Assembly: GCA_014378155.1 (NCBI GenBank)
Contig: JACMOF010000415.1
Span: 1 to 5,071, forward strand
Length of the DNA stretch: 5,071 nt
Source: Caulobacter sp.
Lineage (GTDB): Bacteria > Pseudomonadota > Alphaproteobacteria > Caulobacterales > Caulobacteraceae
Direction of reading: 5' to 3'
Under the pieces are notes generated by a model. The model searched no databases. It saw nothing but the letters and a program-made list of their open reading frames with translations, and had not been told where the DNA came from. Of this stretch, positions 1-4,606 are shown piece by piece. The translations under genes and the position numbers were made by a program. Position 1 is the first letter of the stretch; the number at the start of each line of letters is the position of its first letter.

Positions 1-141
1 CAGGGGGTCGCAATATTCGTGGAACGACCGCCCGGTGGGCATGAAATCGACCACCTCGATGCAGCCTATTTCCACCAGCCGGTCACCGGTCTTCGGATCG
101 AAGCCGGTGGTTTCAGTATCGAGGATGATTTCCCGCGCCAT
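1..141 (-). CDS. dnaQ: DNA polymerase III epsilon subunit, N-terminal 47 codons (partial)
   Basis: The protein is the 3'-5' proofreading exonuclease of the replicative polymerase, which works bound to the alpha subunit at the fork. Only the first 47 residues are in the window; the rest lies beyond position 1. The translation begins [16 protein letters not shown]. Residues 8-13 (DTETTG) are the ExoI motif of the DEDD exonuclease superfamily, with metal-binding Asp8 and Glu10. It is followed by the family's usual [12 protein letters not shown] stretch and a segment resembling FHEY. The ATG at 141 gives the usual DnaQ N-terminus with no extension. It lies 6 bp after the coaE stop, has only a weak AGAG upstream, and is probably translated by coupling as the last seen member of the ppsR operon. 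The ExoII and ExoIII motifs cannot be checked. A generic DnaQ-like exonuclease is the only alternative; the gene order favours true dnaQ. Confidence 0.93.
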   Translation of the reverse strand, partial: MAREIILDTETTGFDPKTGDRLVEIGCIEVVDFMPTGRSFHEYCDPL

Positions 142-147
142 CGGACT

Positions 148-771
148 CTAATGAGCGTGTTCGGCGCCGCCTTCAAGCGGAGCCACGGCGCGAAGACGAG
201 CCAGGATGTCGCGGACCTGGCCGCGGGCGTGGTCCAGGCCTTGCCCCGTATCGATCAAGAAGTCGGCCCGCGCACGCTTTTCGGCGTCGGGCGTTTGGCG
301 CGCCAGTATGGCCTCGAACTTGGCGGGCTCCATGCCGGTCCGGGCCAGAACCCGCTCCCGCTGCATGCCGACCGGGGCCGAGACCACCACGACCTTGTCG
401 ACCTTCTTGTCGCCACCGGTCTCGTAGAGCAGAGGGATATCGAGCACCACGATGTCGGCGCCCTCGCTTTTCGCCTCCTCGAAGAACCCGACGCGGTCGG
501 CGCCGACCAGGGGATGCACGATCGATTCCAGAATCTGCAGGGCTTCAGGATTGGCGACCACCGCCTGGCTCAAGCGGGTTCGATCTATGGCGCCGTCGAT
601 CACCACGCCTGGAAAGGCCGCCTCGACCGGAGCCACCGCCGCCCCGCCGCTGGCATAGAGCGCATGCACGGCGGCGTCGGAATCGTAGACCGGCACACCC
701 TCATCGGCGAACATCTTCGACGTCGTCGACTTGCCCATGCCGATCGATCCGGTCAGGCCCAGGATGATCAT
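148..771 (-). CDS. coaE: Dephospho-CoA kinase
   Basis: This enzyme catalyses the last step of coenzyme A synthesis, the ATP-dependent phosphorylation of the 3'-hydroxyl of dephospho-CoA, in the cytosol. The 207 residues are the normal length. The P-loop GSIGMGKS is at residues 8-15, with Lys14 and Ser15. It is followed by SDAAVH (31-36, the conserved Asp near the substrate site), HP (86-87), DIPLLYE (111-117, a family hallmark) and the lid-region stretch [13 protein letters not shown] (158-170). The ATG at 771 overlaps the aroE stop as ATGA and has GAGG 7 bases upstream. Starting there places the P-loop at its usual distance from the N-terminus. The tail after about residue 196 is variable and unremarkable. 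It sits between aroE and dnaQ in a coupled operon. The assignment is secure from motifs and length. Confidence 0.96.
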   Translation of the reverse strand: MIILGLTGSIGMGKSTTSKMFADEGVPVYDSDAAVHALYASGGAAVAPVEAAFPGVVIDGAIDRTRLSQAVVANPEALQILESIVHPLVGADRVGFFEEAKSEGADIVVLDIPLLYETGGDKKVDKVVVVSAPVGMQRERVLARTGMEPAKFEAILARQTPDAEKRARADFLIDTGQGLDHARGQVRDILARLRAVAPLEGGAEHAH

Positions 772-1631
772 CGGGCGGCCTCGCCCAGCCGCGCCAAAGC
801 CAGGGCGCGGACGTCCACCGAGATCGGCGGTTTCACCCCGAAAAACGCCTCGAAGCTGGGGATGGCCTGGCGCAACAGCATCTCCAGGCCATCCACGGTG
901 CGCCGACCGGACGCCTCGGCGCGTCTCAGGAATTCCGTGTGCAGGGGCTTGTAGACCATGTCCACGACCACGGCGTTTTTAGGTGTCAGCTCCAACCGTG
1001 CCGCGGGTCCGGGTCCGCCGCCCAGGCCCAGCGACGTAGCGTTGATCACCAGGCCGGCTTGGCCGAGCAGAGCGTCGAGTTCACCGTCCGACACCGCCTC
1101 GACCACGCCGCCGATGGAACGGACGATGGCTTCGGCCCGAGCCACGGTGCGGTTGACGATGCTGATCCGCGGCGCGCCCGCCAAGGCCAGGGCGGCGGCC
1201 GCGCCGCGGGCCGCGCCGCCCGCACCGAGGATGATCACCGGCGATAGGGCCAGATCGAACCCCGGGGCCTGGGCCGCGATCGCCTGGATCAGGCCTGGAC
1301 CGTCGGTATTGTCGGCGCGGATGGTTCCGTCGGCCTCGAAGATCAGCAGGTTGGCCGCGCCGGCCACTCGGGCCAGGTCGCTGCAATGGTCGGCGCAGGC
1401 CAGGGCCTGTTCCTTGAAGGGGATCGTGACATTGAGGCCGCGGATCGCGCCGCCCCTCAGGCCCTCGACGAAAGCCTCGAAATTCTCCTCGCCCGGCGCG
1501 AAGGGCACGTACGCGGCGTCCAGGCCAGAGCCGGCGATCCAGGCGTTGTGGATCACCGGGCTCATCGAGTGGCGGATCGGCTGGCCGCAGACGCCGGCGA
1601 CGATCGCGGCTCCCGTCGTGGTCGCGCTCAT
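768..1631 (-). CDS. aroE: Shikimate dehydrogenase (NADP+)
   Basis: The enzyme reduces 3-dehydroshikimate to shikimate with NADPH, the fourth step of the pathway to chorismate and aromatic amino acids. The 287 residues fit the AroE family. The N-terminal substrate domain shows HSMSP (21-25, shikimate binding), NVTIPFKE (67-74) with catalytic Lys73, and ADNTDGPG (106-113) with catalytic Asp110. The NADP domain has the glycine-rich loop GAGGAARG (136-143) and NRT (160-162), which contacts the cofactor phosphate, then NATSLG (197-202). The C-terminal motifs DMVYKP (224-229) and [10 protein letters not shown] (247-256) are also intact. The ATG at 1631 overlaps the maf stop (ATGA), with GGAG about 10 bases upstream. 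All catalytic residues are present, so I expect a true AroE rather than a YdiB or quinate-type paralogue; that last distinction is inference. Confidence 0.97.
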   Translation of the reverse strand: MSATTTGAAIVAGVCGQPIRHSMSPVIHNAWIAGSGLDAAYVPFAPGEENFEAFVEGLRGGAIRGLNVTIPFKEQALACADHCSDLARVAGAANLLIFEADGTIRADNTDGPGLIQAIAAQAPGFDLALSPVIILGAGGAARGAAAALALAGAPRISIVNRTVARAEAIVRSIGGVVEAVSDGELDALLGQAGLVINATSLGLGGGPGPAARLELTPKNAVVVDMVYKPLHTEFLRRAEASGRRTVDGLEMLLRQAIPSFEAFFGVKPPISVDVRALALARLGEAAR

Positions 1632-2227
1632 GCGGGGAGGGCTCCGTGCAGCCTGAGGAAGTCGAACAGGCCGGTGACCGGCAGGCCCAGTATGGCGAAA
1701 TAATCGCCGTCGATCCGGTCAAACAACTGCACGCCTTCGCCCTCCAGCAGATAGCAGCCGACCGACCACAGGATGTCGGGGCTGTTGCGTTGCAGATAGC
1801 CGTCGAGCCAGGCGTCGCTGAAGTTTCGCACCGACAGCCTGGAGGTCTCGACGATCCGCCAGATCGGCTGGCCGTCGCGCGCCACGACCACGGCCGAGTG
1901 CAGCTTGTGGACCTTGCCCCGCATCTGGATCAATCGCGCGCGGGCCGCTTCGACCGTATCGACCTTGTCGATCAGCGCGCCGTCCAGTTCCAGCGTCTGG
2001 TCCGAACCGATGACCAGGCCGGGCCGCTTGGTCGAGACCTTGAACGCCTTCAATTCGGCCAAGGCGTCAGCCACTTCGCGGGAGCTGGCGCCCTCGGCCA
2101 GCAGTCCGGCCTTGGCGGCCTCCTCATCGACGCCCGAACCAACGGCCTCGAAGGTCACGCCGGCGTTGCGCAGGATCGCCATCCGCGCCGCGCTCTTCGA
2201 CGCCAGGGTAATGGGTGGTGAGCTCAT
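1628..2227 (-). CDS. maf: Maf family nucleoside triphosphate pyrophosphatase, YceF-like
   Basis: Maf proteins hydrolyse non-canonical or specific nucleoside triphosphates to monophosphate and pyrophosphate, a house-cleaning role in the cytosol. The 199 residues match the family. Visible motifs are LASKSAAR (8-15), DEE (34-36), [10 protein letters not shown] (74-83) with the likely catalytic Asp76, GKVHKLHSA (104-112) and [10 protein letters not shown] (174-183). The first loop keeps the second arginine (Arg15) but has Ala-Ala where dTTP/UTP-type Maf proteins have Pro-Arg. GSDQ rather than GADT, and [13 protein letters not shown] near the C-terminus, resemble the YceF branch, known for 7-methyl-GTP hydrolysis. 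That substrate is inference from motif resemblance. The ATG at 2227 overlaps the ppsR stop as ATGA with GAGG 7 bases upstream. The family is sure; the substrate is not. Confidence 0.93.
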   Translation of the reverse strand: MSSPPITLASKSAARMAILRNAGVTFEAVGSGVDEEAAKAGLLAEGASSREVADALAELKAFKVSTKRPGLVIGSDQTLELDGALIDKVDTVEAARARLIQMRGKVHKLHSAVVVARDGQPIWRIVETSRLSVRNFSDAWLDGYLQRNSPDILWSVGCYLLEGEGVQLFDRIDGDYFAILGLPVTGLFDFLRLHGALPA

Positions 2228-3126
2228 CCCAGCACCTCGACCTGGCCACGGCCGCCCGACAGCAGGTTGATGATCGCCGCCGCCGTCTCCTCGACCGAGC
2301 GGCGGGTGACGTCGATGATCGGCCAGCCCTGTTTCTCGAACAGCCGGCGCGCGGCGATGATTTCGGCGCGCACCGCGTCGGTCTCCACATAGTCGCTCTC
2401 GCGGTTCTCCTTCAGCGACAGCAGGCGGTTGCGACGGATCTGGATCAGACGCTCGGGCGTGGTCATCAGGCCGACGATCAGGGTGTTTTTCAGGGTGAAC
2501 AGCTCTTCGGGCGGCGGGCGACCCGGCACCAACGGCACATTGGCGGCCCGCACGCCGCGGTGGGCGAGGTAGATGCAGGTCGGGGTCTTGGAGGTGCGCG
2601 AGACGCCCACCAGGATGACGTCGGCCTGGGTCAGGTCCTGGCCGCCTTGGCCGTCATCATGGGCGATGGCGTAGTCCAGCGCCTCGATCCGGTCGAAATA
2701 GTCATTGTTGAGGGCGTGCTGGGCCCCGACCCGGGTAGAGATCCGGGCGCCCAGATAGCGCGACATGGCGCTGACCACGGGATCGAGGGCGGCGATGCAA
2801 GGCATTTCCAACCGCCGGCAACCCTCTTCAAGGGCCGCGCGCAGGGTCGGGTCGATGATGGTGTGCATCACCACCCCCGGCGCCCCGCCGATTTCCTCCA
2901 GCGCCCGGTCCAATTGGCGCGTGGAACGGACAAGCGCGTAGATGTGTTCGATCGGCAGGATGTCGGTGAAGCGCGCGCAAACCGCGCGGGCCATGGCGTT
3001 CAGGGTTTCGCCCGTCGAGTCCGACACCAGGTGGATATGGAAATAGGTGGCGAACCGCGGCGCGGCCCGCTCGCTCTCGGCAGGCCCGGTTTCCTGTGGA
3101 TCATCCGTTAACGGTTGCTTAACCAC
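2224..3126 (-). CDS. ppsR: PPDK/PEP synthase regulatory protein (DUF299 kinase/pyrophosphorylase)
   Basis: Members of this family switch pyruvate phosphate dikinase or PEP synthase off by ADP-dependent threonine phosphorylation and on again by phosphate-dependent dephosphorylation, controlling entry into gluconeogenesis. The 300 residues show the N-terminal hallmark YFHIHLVSDSTGET (28-41), the P-loop-like GVSRTSKTP (174-182) and RSVEETAA (276-283). The partner enzyme is not in the window; in alphaproteobacteria it is usually PPDK, but I cannot tell which applies. The start is a GTG at 3126; no ATG, GTG or TTG lies in frame between it and the conserved domain, nor upstream before a stop at 3169-3171. 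AGAGG lies 8 bases before it. Codons 2-7 contain a CtrA-type site and codons 8-11 a DnaA-like box, so this gene's first codons double as origin DNA. It leads the leftward operon. Confidence 0.93.
   Translation of the reverse strand: MVKQPLTDDPQETGPAESERAAPRFATYFHIHLVSDSTGETLNAMARAVCARFTDILPIEHIYALVRSTRQLDRALEEIGGAPGVVMHTIIDPTLRAALEEGCRRLEMPCIAALDPVVSAMSRYLGARISTRVGAQHALNNDYFDRIEALDYAIAHDDGQGGQDLTQADVILVGVSRTSKTPTCIYLAHRGVRAANVPLVPGRPPPEELFTLKNTLIVGLMTTPERLIQIRRNRLLSLKENRESDYVETDAVRAEIIAARRLFEKQGWPIIDVTRRSVEETAAAIINLLSGGRGQVEVLG
3095..3103 (-). promoter_or_regulatory. DnaA box candidate TGATCCACA
   Basis: The plus strand reads TGTGGATCA, giving TGATCCACA on the minus strand. This differs from the strong E. 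coli box TTATCCACA at positions 2 and 3 and keeps the ATCCACA-type core. It lies inside ppsR codons 8-11, only 4 bases from the CtrA-type site at 3108-3122. Caulobacter origins are known to use DnaA boxes weaker than the E. coli consensus. I consider it the best DnaA site in the window by core match and position. Confidence 0.6.
3108..3122 (+). promoter_or_regulatory. CtrA binding site, paired TTAA-N7-TTAA (ppsR side)
   Basis: The sequence is TTAA, CGGTTGC, TTAA, followed by C at 3123, an exact match to the CtrA consensus TTAA-N7-TTAAC. It occupies codons 2-7 of ppsR. CtrA bound here could repress initiation and also hinder transcription into the ppsR operon; both roles are inferred. Confidence 0.8.
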
Positions 3127-3129
3127 GTG

Positions 3130-3139
3130 CCTTGCCTCT
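3130..3139 (-). promoter_or_regulatory. Ribosome binding site of ppsR
   Basis: Read on the minus strand, AGAGG (3139-3135) lies 8 bases before the GTG start at 3126, with a second purine run AAGG (3133-3130) closer in. The spacing supports GTG as the real start of ppsR, for which no in-frame ATG exists nearby. Confidence 0.55.
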
Positions 3140-3147
3140 GGGGATGA
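3139..3147 (-). promoter_or_regulatory. Weak DnaA-like box TCATCCCCA
   Basis: The plus strand reads TGGGGATGA; the minus strand TCATCCCCA matches 7 of 9 positions of TTATCCACA. It lies just upstream of ppsR between the CtrA site and the rest of the origin. Single 7/9 matches arise by chance, so support comes mainly from its neighbours. Confidence 0.3.
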
Positions 3148-3155
3148 ACGTGGGT

Positions 3156-3284
3156 GAATCCCGCGCCGCTACGGCCCTTGCCGCACCCCCTGTGTTAAAC
3201 GGTCACGTTGACGCCGGACAATCCCCAGTCTCAGTTTGCACCCACAAGGGTGATGTCGCGATTCTCCCAAGCGCGGGATGAGTC
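3156..3284. promoter_or_regulatory. Three GANTC (CcrM-type) methylation sites
   Basis: GAATC is at 3156-3160, GATTC at 3260-3264 and GAGTC at 3280-3284. GANTC is the recognition sequence of the cell-cycle methyltransferase CcrM of alphaproteobacteria, and its methylation state reports passage of the replication fork. The last two are 20 bp apart, and the GAGTC falls across the loop and right arm of the inverted repeat at 3270-3290. Confidence 0.55.
3195..3199. promoter_or_regulatory. CtrA half-site candidate
   Basis: TTAAA is within GTTAAAC (3194-3200), which reads GTTTAAC on the minus strand, so a TTAAC half-site faces ppsR. No second TTAA lies 7 bases away on either side, though TTGAC follows at 3208-3212. 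It may be a weak CtrA contact or chance. Confidence 0.35.
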
Positions 3285-3290
3285 CGCGCT
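3270..3290. repeat. Inverted repeat AGCGCGG / CCGCGCT
   Basis: The arms are 3270-3276 and 3284-3290, perfectly complementary over 7 bp around a 7-base spacer (GATGAGT). The G-rich stem is followed by no T run, so it is not a terminator. A CcrM GAGTC site sits across the spacer and right arm. Its role is unknown; a protein site or an extruded hairpin in the origin is possible. Confidence 0.5.
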
Positions 3291-3315
3291 CAGGGTTAGG
3301 ACGCTGTTCACCATC

Positions 3316-3330
3316 TTAACGTTTCGTTAG
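3316..3330 (+). promoter_or_regulatory. CtrA binding site, TTAA-N7-TTAG (central)
   Basis: TTAA, CGTTTCG, TTAG: one half-site is exact and the other has one mismatch, with the exact 7-base spacer. It sits near the middle of the origin, 21 bp from the DnaA-like box at 3352-3360. Confidence 0.65.
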
Positions 3331-3351
3331 GGATTTCGAAGCGCTAGCGGA

Positions 3352-3360
3352 TTATCCCCA
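3352..3360 (+). promoter_or_regulatory. DnaA box candidate TTATCCCCA
   Basis: This 9-mer matches the strong DnaA box TTATCCACA at 8 of 9 positions, with C for A at position 7. It is followed by CAG, so the extended reading is TTATCCCCACAG. It is the closest match to the E. coli consensus that I found in the gap. Confidence 0.55.
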
Positions 3361-3377
3361 CAGTTCACAGGCTCACG

Positions 3378-3389
3378 CCCACATGTGGG
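3378..3389. repeat. 12-bp perfect palindrome CCCACATGTGGG
   Basis: The 12 bases read the same on both strands with no spacer, a shape typical of a site for a dimeric DNA-binding protein. The right half overlaps TGTGGGTCA (3384-3392), whose complement TGACCCACA is one base from the DnaA-like box at 3095-3103. It is also the start of a near-direct repeat, CATGTGGGT (3382-3390) and CATGTTGGG (3391-3399). No known protein is assigned. Confidence 0.5.
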
Positions 3390-3392
3390 TCA
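3384..3392 (-). promoter_or_regulatory. Weak DnaA-like box TGACCCACA
   Basis: The minus strand reads TGACCCACA, one base from the TGATCCACA box at 3095-3103. It partly overlaps the 12-bp palindrome, which gives an alternative explanation for the same bases. Confidence 0.35.
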
Positions 3393-3435
3393 TGTTGGGA
3401 CGGATCTGCGACGGGCGGGGGGCATGGTGCATCGC

Positions 3436-3453
3436 AACGGGGTTTTCCCCGTT
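3436..3453. repeat. Inverted repeat AACGGGG-TTTT-CCCCGTT
   Basis: The 7-bp arms (3436-3442 and 3447-3453) are perfectly complementary around a TTTT loop. A transcript would form a stable short hairpin, but no U-run follows it. It lies about 125 bp upstream of the hemE start. It could be a protein site, a hairpin in the hemE leader, or an extruded structure in the origin; I cannot choose. Confidence 0.5.
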
Positions 3454-3485
3454 AGGCACTTGCCCATCACCTTCTGCAAACTTCC

Positions 3486-3500
3486 TTAAAAACTTATTAA
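3486..3500 (+). promoter_or_regulatory. CtrA binding site, paired TTAA-N7-TTAA (hemE side)
   Basis: TTAA, AAACTTA, TTAA with an exact 7-base spacer, followed by A rather than C. It lies 78 bp before the hemE start, in the most AT-rich part of the gap. In C. crescentus CtrA sites are known to overlap the strong hemE promoter, and this is the natural counterpart. I could not place -35 and -10 boxes around it with confidence. Confidence 0.75.
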
Positions 3501-3512
3501 AAGAATGAAGAA
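3486..3512. other. AT-rich tract, candidate DNA unwinding element
   Basis: 23 of 27 bases are A or T, in contrast to the GC-rich surroundings. Such a tract beside DnaA and CtrA sites is where duplex opening would be easiest. It coincides with a paired CtrA site, so CtrA binding could directly oppose opening. The assignment is inference from composition. Confidence 0.45.
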
Positions 3513-3537
3513 GGGAAGAGAAGCCTCCGGGGAGATA

Positions 3538-3551
3538 CGGGCTTGAGCCCG
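3538..3551. repeat. Inverted repeat CGGGCT-TG-AGCCCG upstream of hemE
   Basis: Six-base arms (3538-3543 and 3546-3551) flank a 2-base centre. It lies 26 bp before the hemE start, in what should be its leader. It could be a binding site for a dimeric protein or a tiny leader hairpin (stem 5, loop 4). No T run follows. Confidence 0.4.
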
Positions 3552-3566
3552 AGTGCCTGACGGGAT

Positions 3567-3571
3567 TTAAC
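3567..3571 (+). promoter_or_regulatory. CtrA half-site TTAAC at the hemE start
   Basis: TTAAC ends 6 bases before the hemE ATG. No TTAA partner lies 7 bases away on either side. With the sites at 3108, 3195, 3316 and 3486 it makes five CtrA-like positions, the number described for C. crescentus Cori. It could block hemE expression; weak alone. Confidence 0.4.
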
Positions 3572-3577
3572 ACCCTT

Positions 3578-4606
3578 ATGACCACGTCTCAAAAGCCCAA
3601 GCTCCTTTCCGTCCTGGATGGCCAGAAGGCTGAGCGACCGCCGGTGTGGTTCATGCGCCAGGCAGGGCGTTATCTGCCGGAGTACCGGGCGGTGCGCGCC
3701 ACCGAGCCGACCTTCATCAATTTCTGTCTCAATCCGGAAAAGGCCGCCGAGGTCACGCTGCAGCCGATGCGGCGGTTTCCCTATGACGCGGCCATCGTCT
3801 TCGCTGACATCCTGCTGATCCCCCAGGCCTTGGGCCAGAAGGTGTGGTTCGAGGCGGGTGAGGGTCCCAAGCTGGGCGAGCTGCCATCGATCGAGTCGAT
3901 GGCCGAGCTGACCGGACAGGCGGGCCAGGCGCTGGGCGCGGTGGGCGAGACCCTGAGCCGCGTGCGAGCCGCCCTCGAGCCGGAGCGCGCCCTTATCGGT
4001 TTCGCCGGCGCGCCTTGGACGGTGGCGACCTACATGATCGAAGGCGGTTCCAGCGACCGCTCTGGCGCGCGAACCTTCGCCTACCAGAATACCGACATCC
4101 TCGACCGACTGATTCAGGTGCTGGTCGATGCGACGATCGATTACCTGGCCATGCAGGCGGCGTCCGGCGCCCAGGTGCTGAAGCTGTTCGAGAGCTGGGC
4201 CGAGGGCTTGTCCGAGCCGCTGTTCGAACGGCTGGTGATCAAGCCGCACACCGCCATCGTCGAGGGCCTGCGGGCTCGGGGCGTGACCACGCCGGTAATG
4301 GGCTTCCCGCGCGGGGCAGGCGCCTTGGTCGAGCGCTATGCTCGCGTCACGCCGGTGCAGGGCGTGGCGCTGGACACCCAGGCCTCGGCCGAGCTGGGCC
4401 AGACTATCCAGAAGACCAAGACCATCCAGGGCGCGCTGGACCCGCTGCTGTTGCGGGCCGGCGGCGACGCCCTGCTGGCGCGGGTCGATCAACTGCTCGA
4501 GCAGTGGGGTGATGGCCCCTACATCTTCAACCTGGGGCATGGCATCCTGCCCGACACGCCGATCGCCCATGTCGAAGCAGTACTAGCCCGGGTCACCGGC
4601 AAGTGA
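3578..4606 (+). CDS. hemE: Uroporphyrinogen decarboxylase
   Basis: HemE removes the four acetate carboxyls of uroporphyrinogen III to give coproporphyrinogen III, in the cytosol, without a cofactor. The 342 residues are standard. The signature PPVWFMRQAGRYLPEYR is at residues 21-37, with the substrate-binding Arg27 and Arg31. FADILLIPQALG (75-86) carries the key Asp77. GAPWTVATYMIEGGSS (144-159) carries Tyr152, FESWAEG is at 204-210, and NLGHGILPDTP (318-328) carries His321. These match the human active-site residues Arg37, Arg41, Asp86, Tyr164 and His339. The ATG at 3578 gives the usual short N-terminus. The only purine run upstream, GGGA, ends 12 bases before it, so the ribosome site is poor and translation may be weak or from a short or absent leader. 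Its upstream region is the origin, with CtrA-type sites at 3486 and 3567. Confidence 0.98.
   Translation: MTTSQKPKLLSVLDGQKAERPPVWFMRQAGRYLPEYRAVRATEPTFINFCLNPEKAAEVTLQPMRRFPYDAAIVFADILLIPQALGQKVWFEAGEGPKLGELPSIESMAELTGQAGQALGAVGETLSRVRAALEPERALIGFAGAPWTVATYMIEGGSSDRSGARTFAYQNTDILDRLIQVLVDATIDYLAMQAASGAQVLKLFESWAEGLSEPLFERLVIKPHTAIVEGLRARGVTTPVMGFPRGAGALVERYARVTPVQGVALDTQASAELGQTIQKTKTIQGALDPLLLRAGGDALLARVDQLLEQWGDGPYIFNLGHGILPDTPIAHVEAVLARVTGK

Larger units (their letters stand above)
3095..3577. other. Chromosomal replication origin, Cori-like (oriC)
   Basis: The stretch 3127-3577 (451 bp) has no convincing gene and separates two operons that diverge from it. It lies beside hemE on one side and the ppsR-to-dnaQ operon on the other, the context known for the Caulobacter crescentus origin. 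It contains three paired CtrA-type TTAA-N7-TTAA/TTAG sites, two TTAA half-sites, several DnaA-like 9-mers, three GANTC methylation sites and an 85% A+T tract at 3486-3512. The signature extends into ppsR codons 2-11, so the left boundary is placed at 3095. In Caulobacter CtrA blocks initiation in swarmer cells by binding such sites, while DnaA initiates in stalked cells. The true minimal origin could be shorter or extend past either edge. I see no perfect E. coli-type DnaA box and no clear IHF site. Confidence 0.85.

Noticed and set aside
19..954. Long open frame on the plus strand (311 codons)
   Set aside because: It lies antisense to dnaQ, coaE and aroE, all of which have clear family motifs; long shadow frames are common in GC-rich DNA.
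2215..3111. Long open frame on the plus strand (298 codons)
   Set aside because: Antisense to ppsR, with a His/Arg/Gln/Asp-rich composition typical of shadow translation and no recognisable domain.
3118..3132. ParB parS-like site around CACGTG (3124-3129)
   Set aside because: Only the CACGTG core matches; the flanking GTTTC/GAAAC arms of a parS site are missing.
3436..3453. Rho-independent terminator
   Set aside because: The hairpin has no following T run on either strand and no gene ends nearby.
3090..3577. IHF site and a perfect TTATCCACA DnaA box
   Set aside because: Both were looked for on each strand because Cori-type origins can carry IHF sites; no match good enough to report was found.
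3127..3577. Sigma-70 type promoters for ppsR and hemE
   Set aside because: Both genes must have promoters here, but I found no -35/-10 pair with acceptable spacing and match, so none is annotated.
3373..3585. 70-codon frame on the minus strand across the origin
   Set aside because: It crosses the CtrA site, AT-rich tract and hemE start, has no recognisable motif, and the bases are better explained as origin DNA.
3497..4570. Long open frame on the minus strand (357 codons)
   Set aside because: Antisense to nearly all of hemE, whose active-site motifs are intact; composition is shadow-like.
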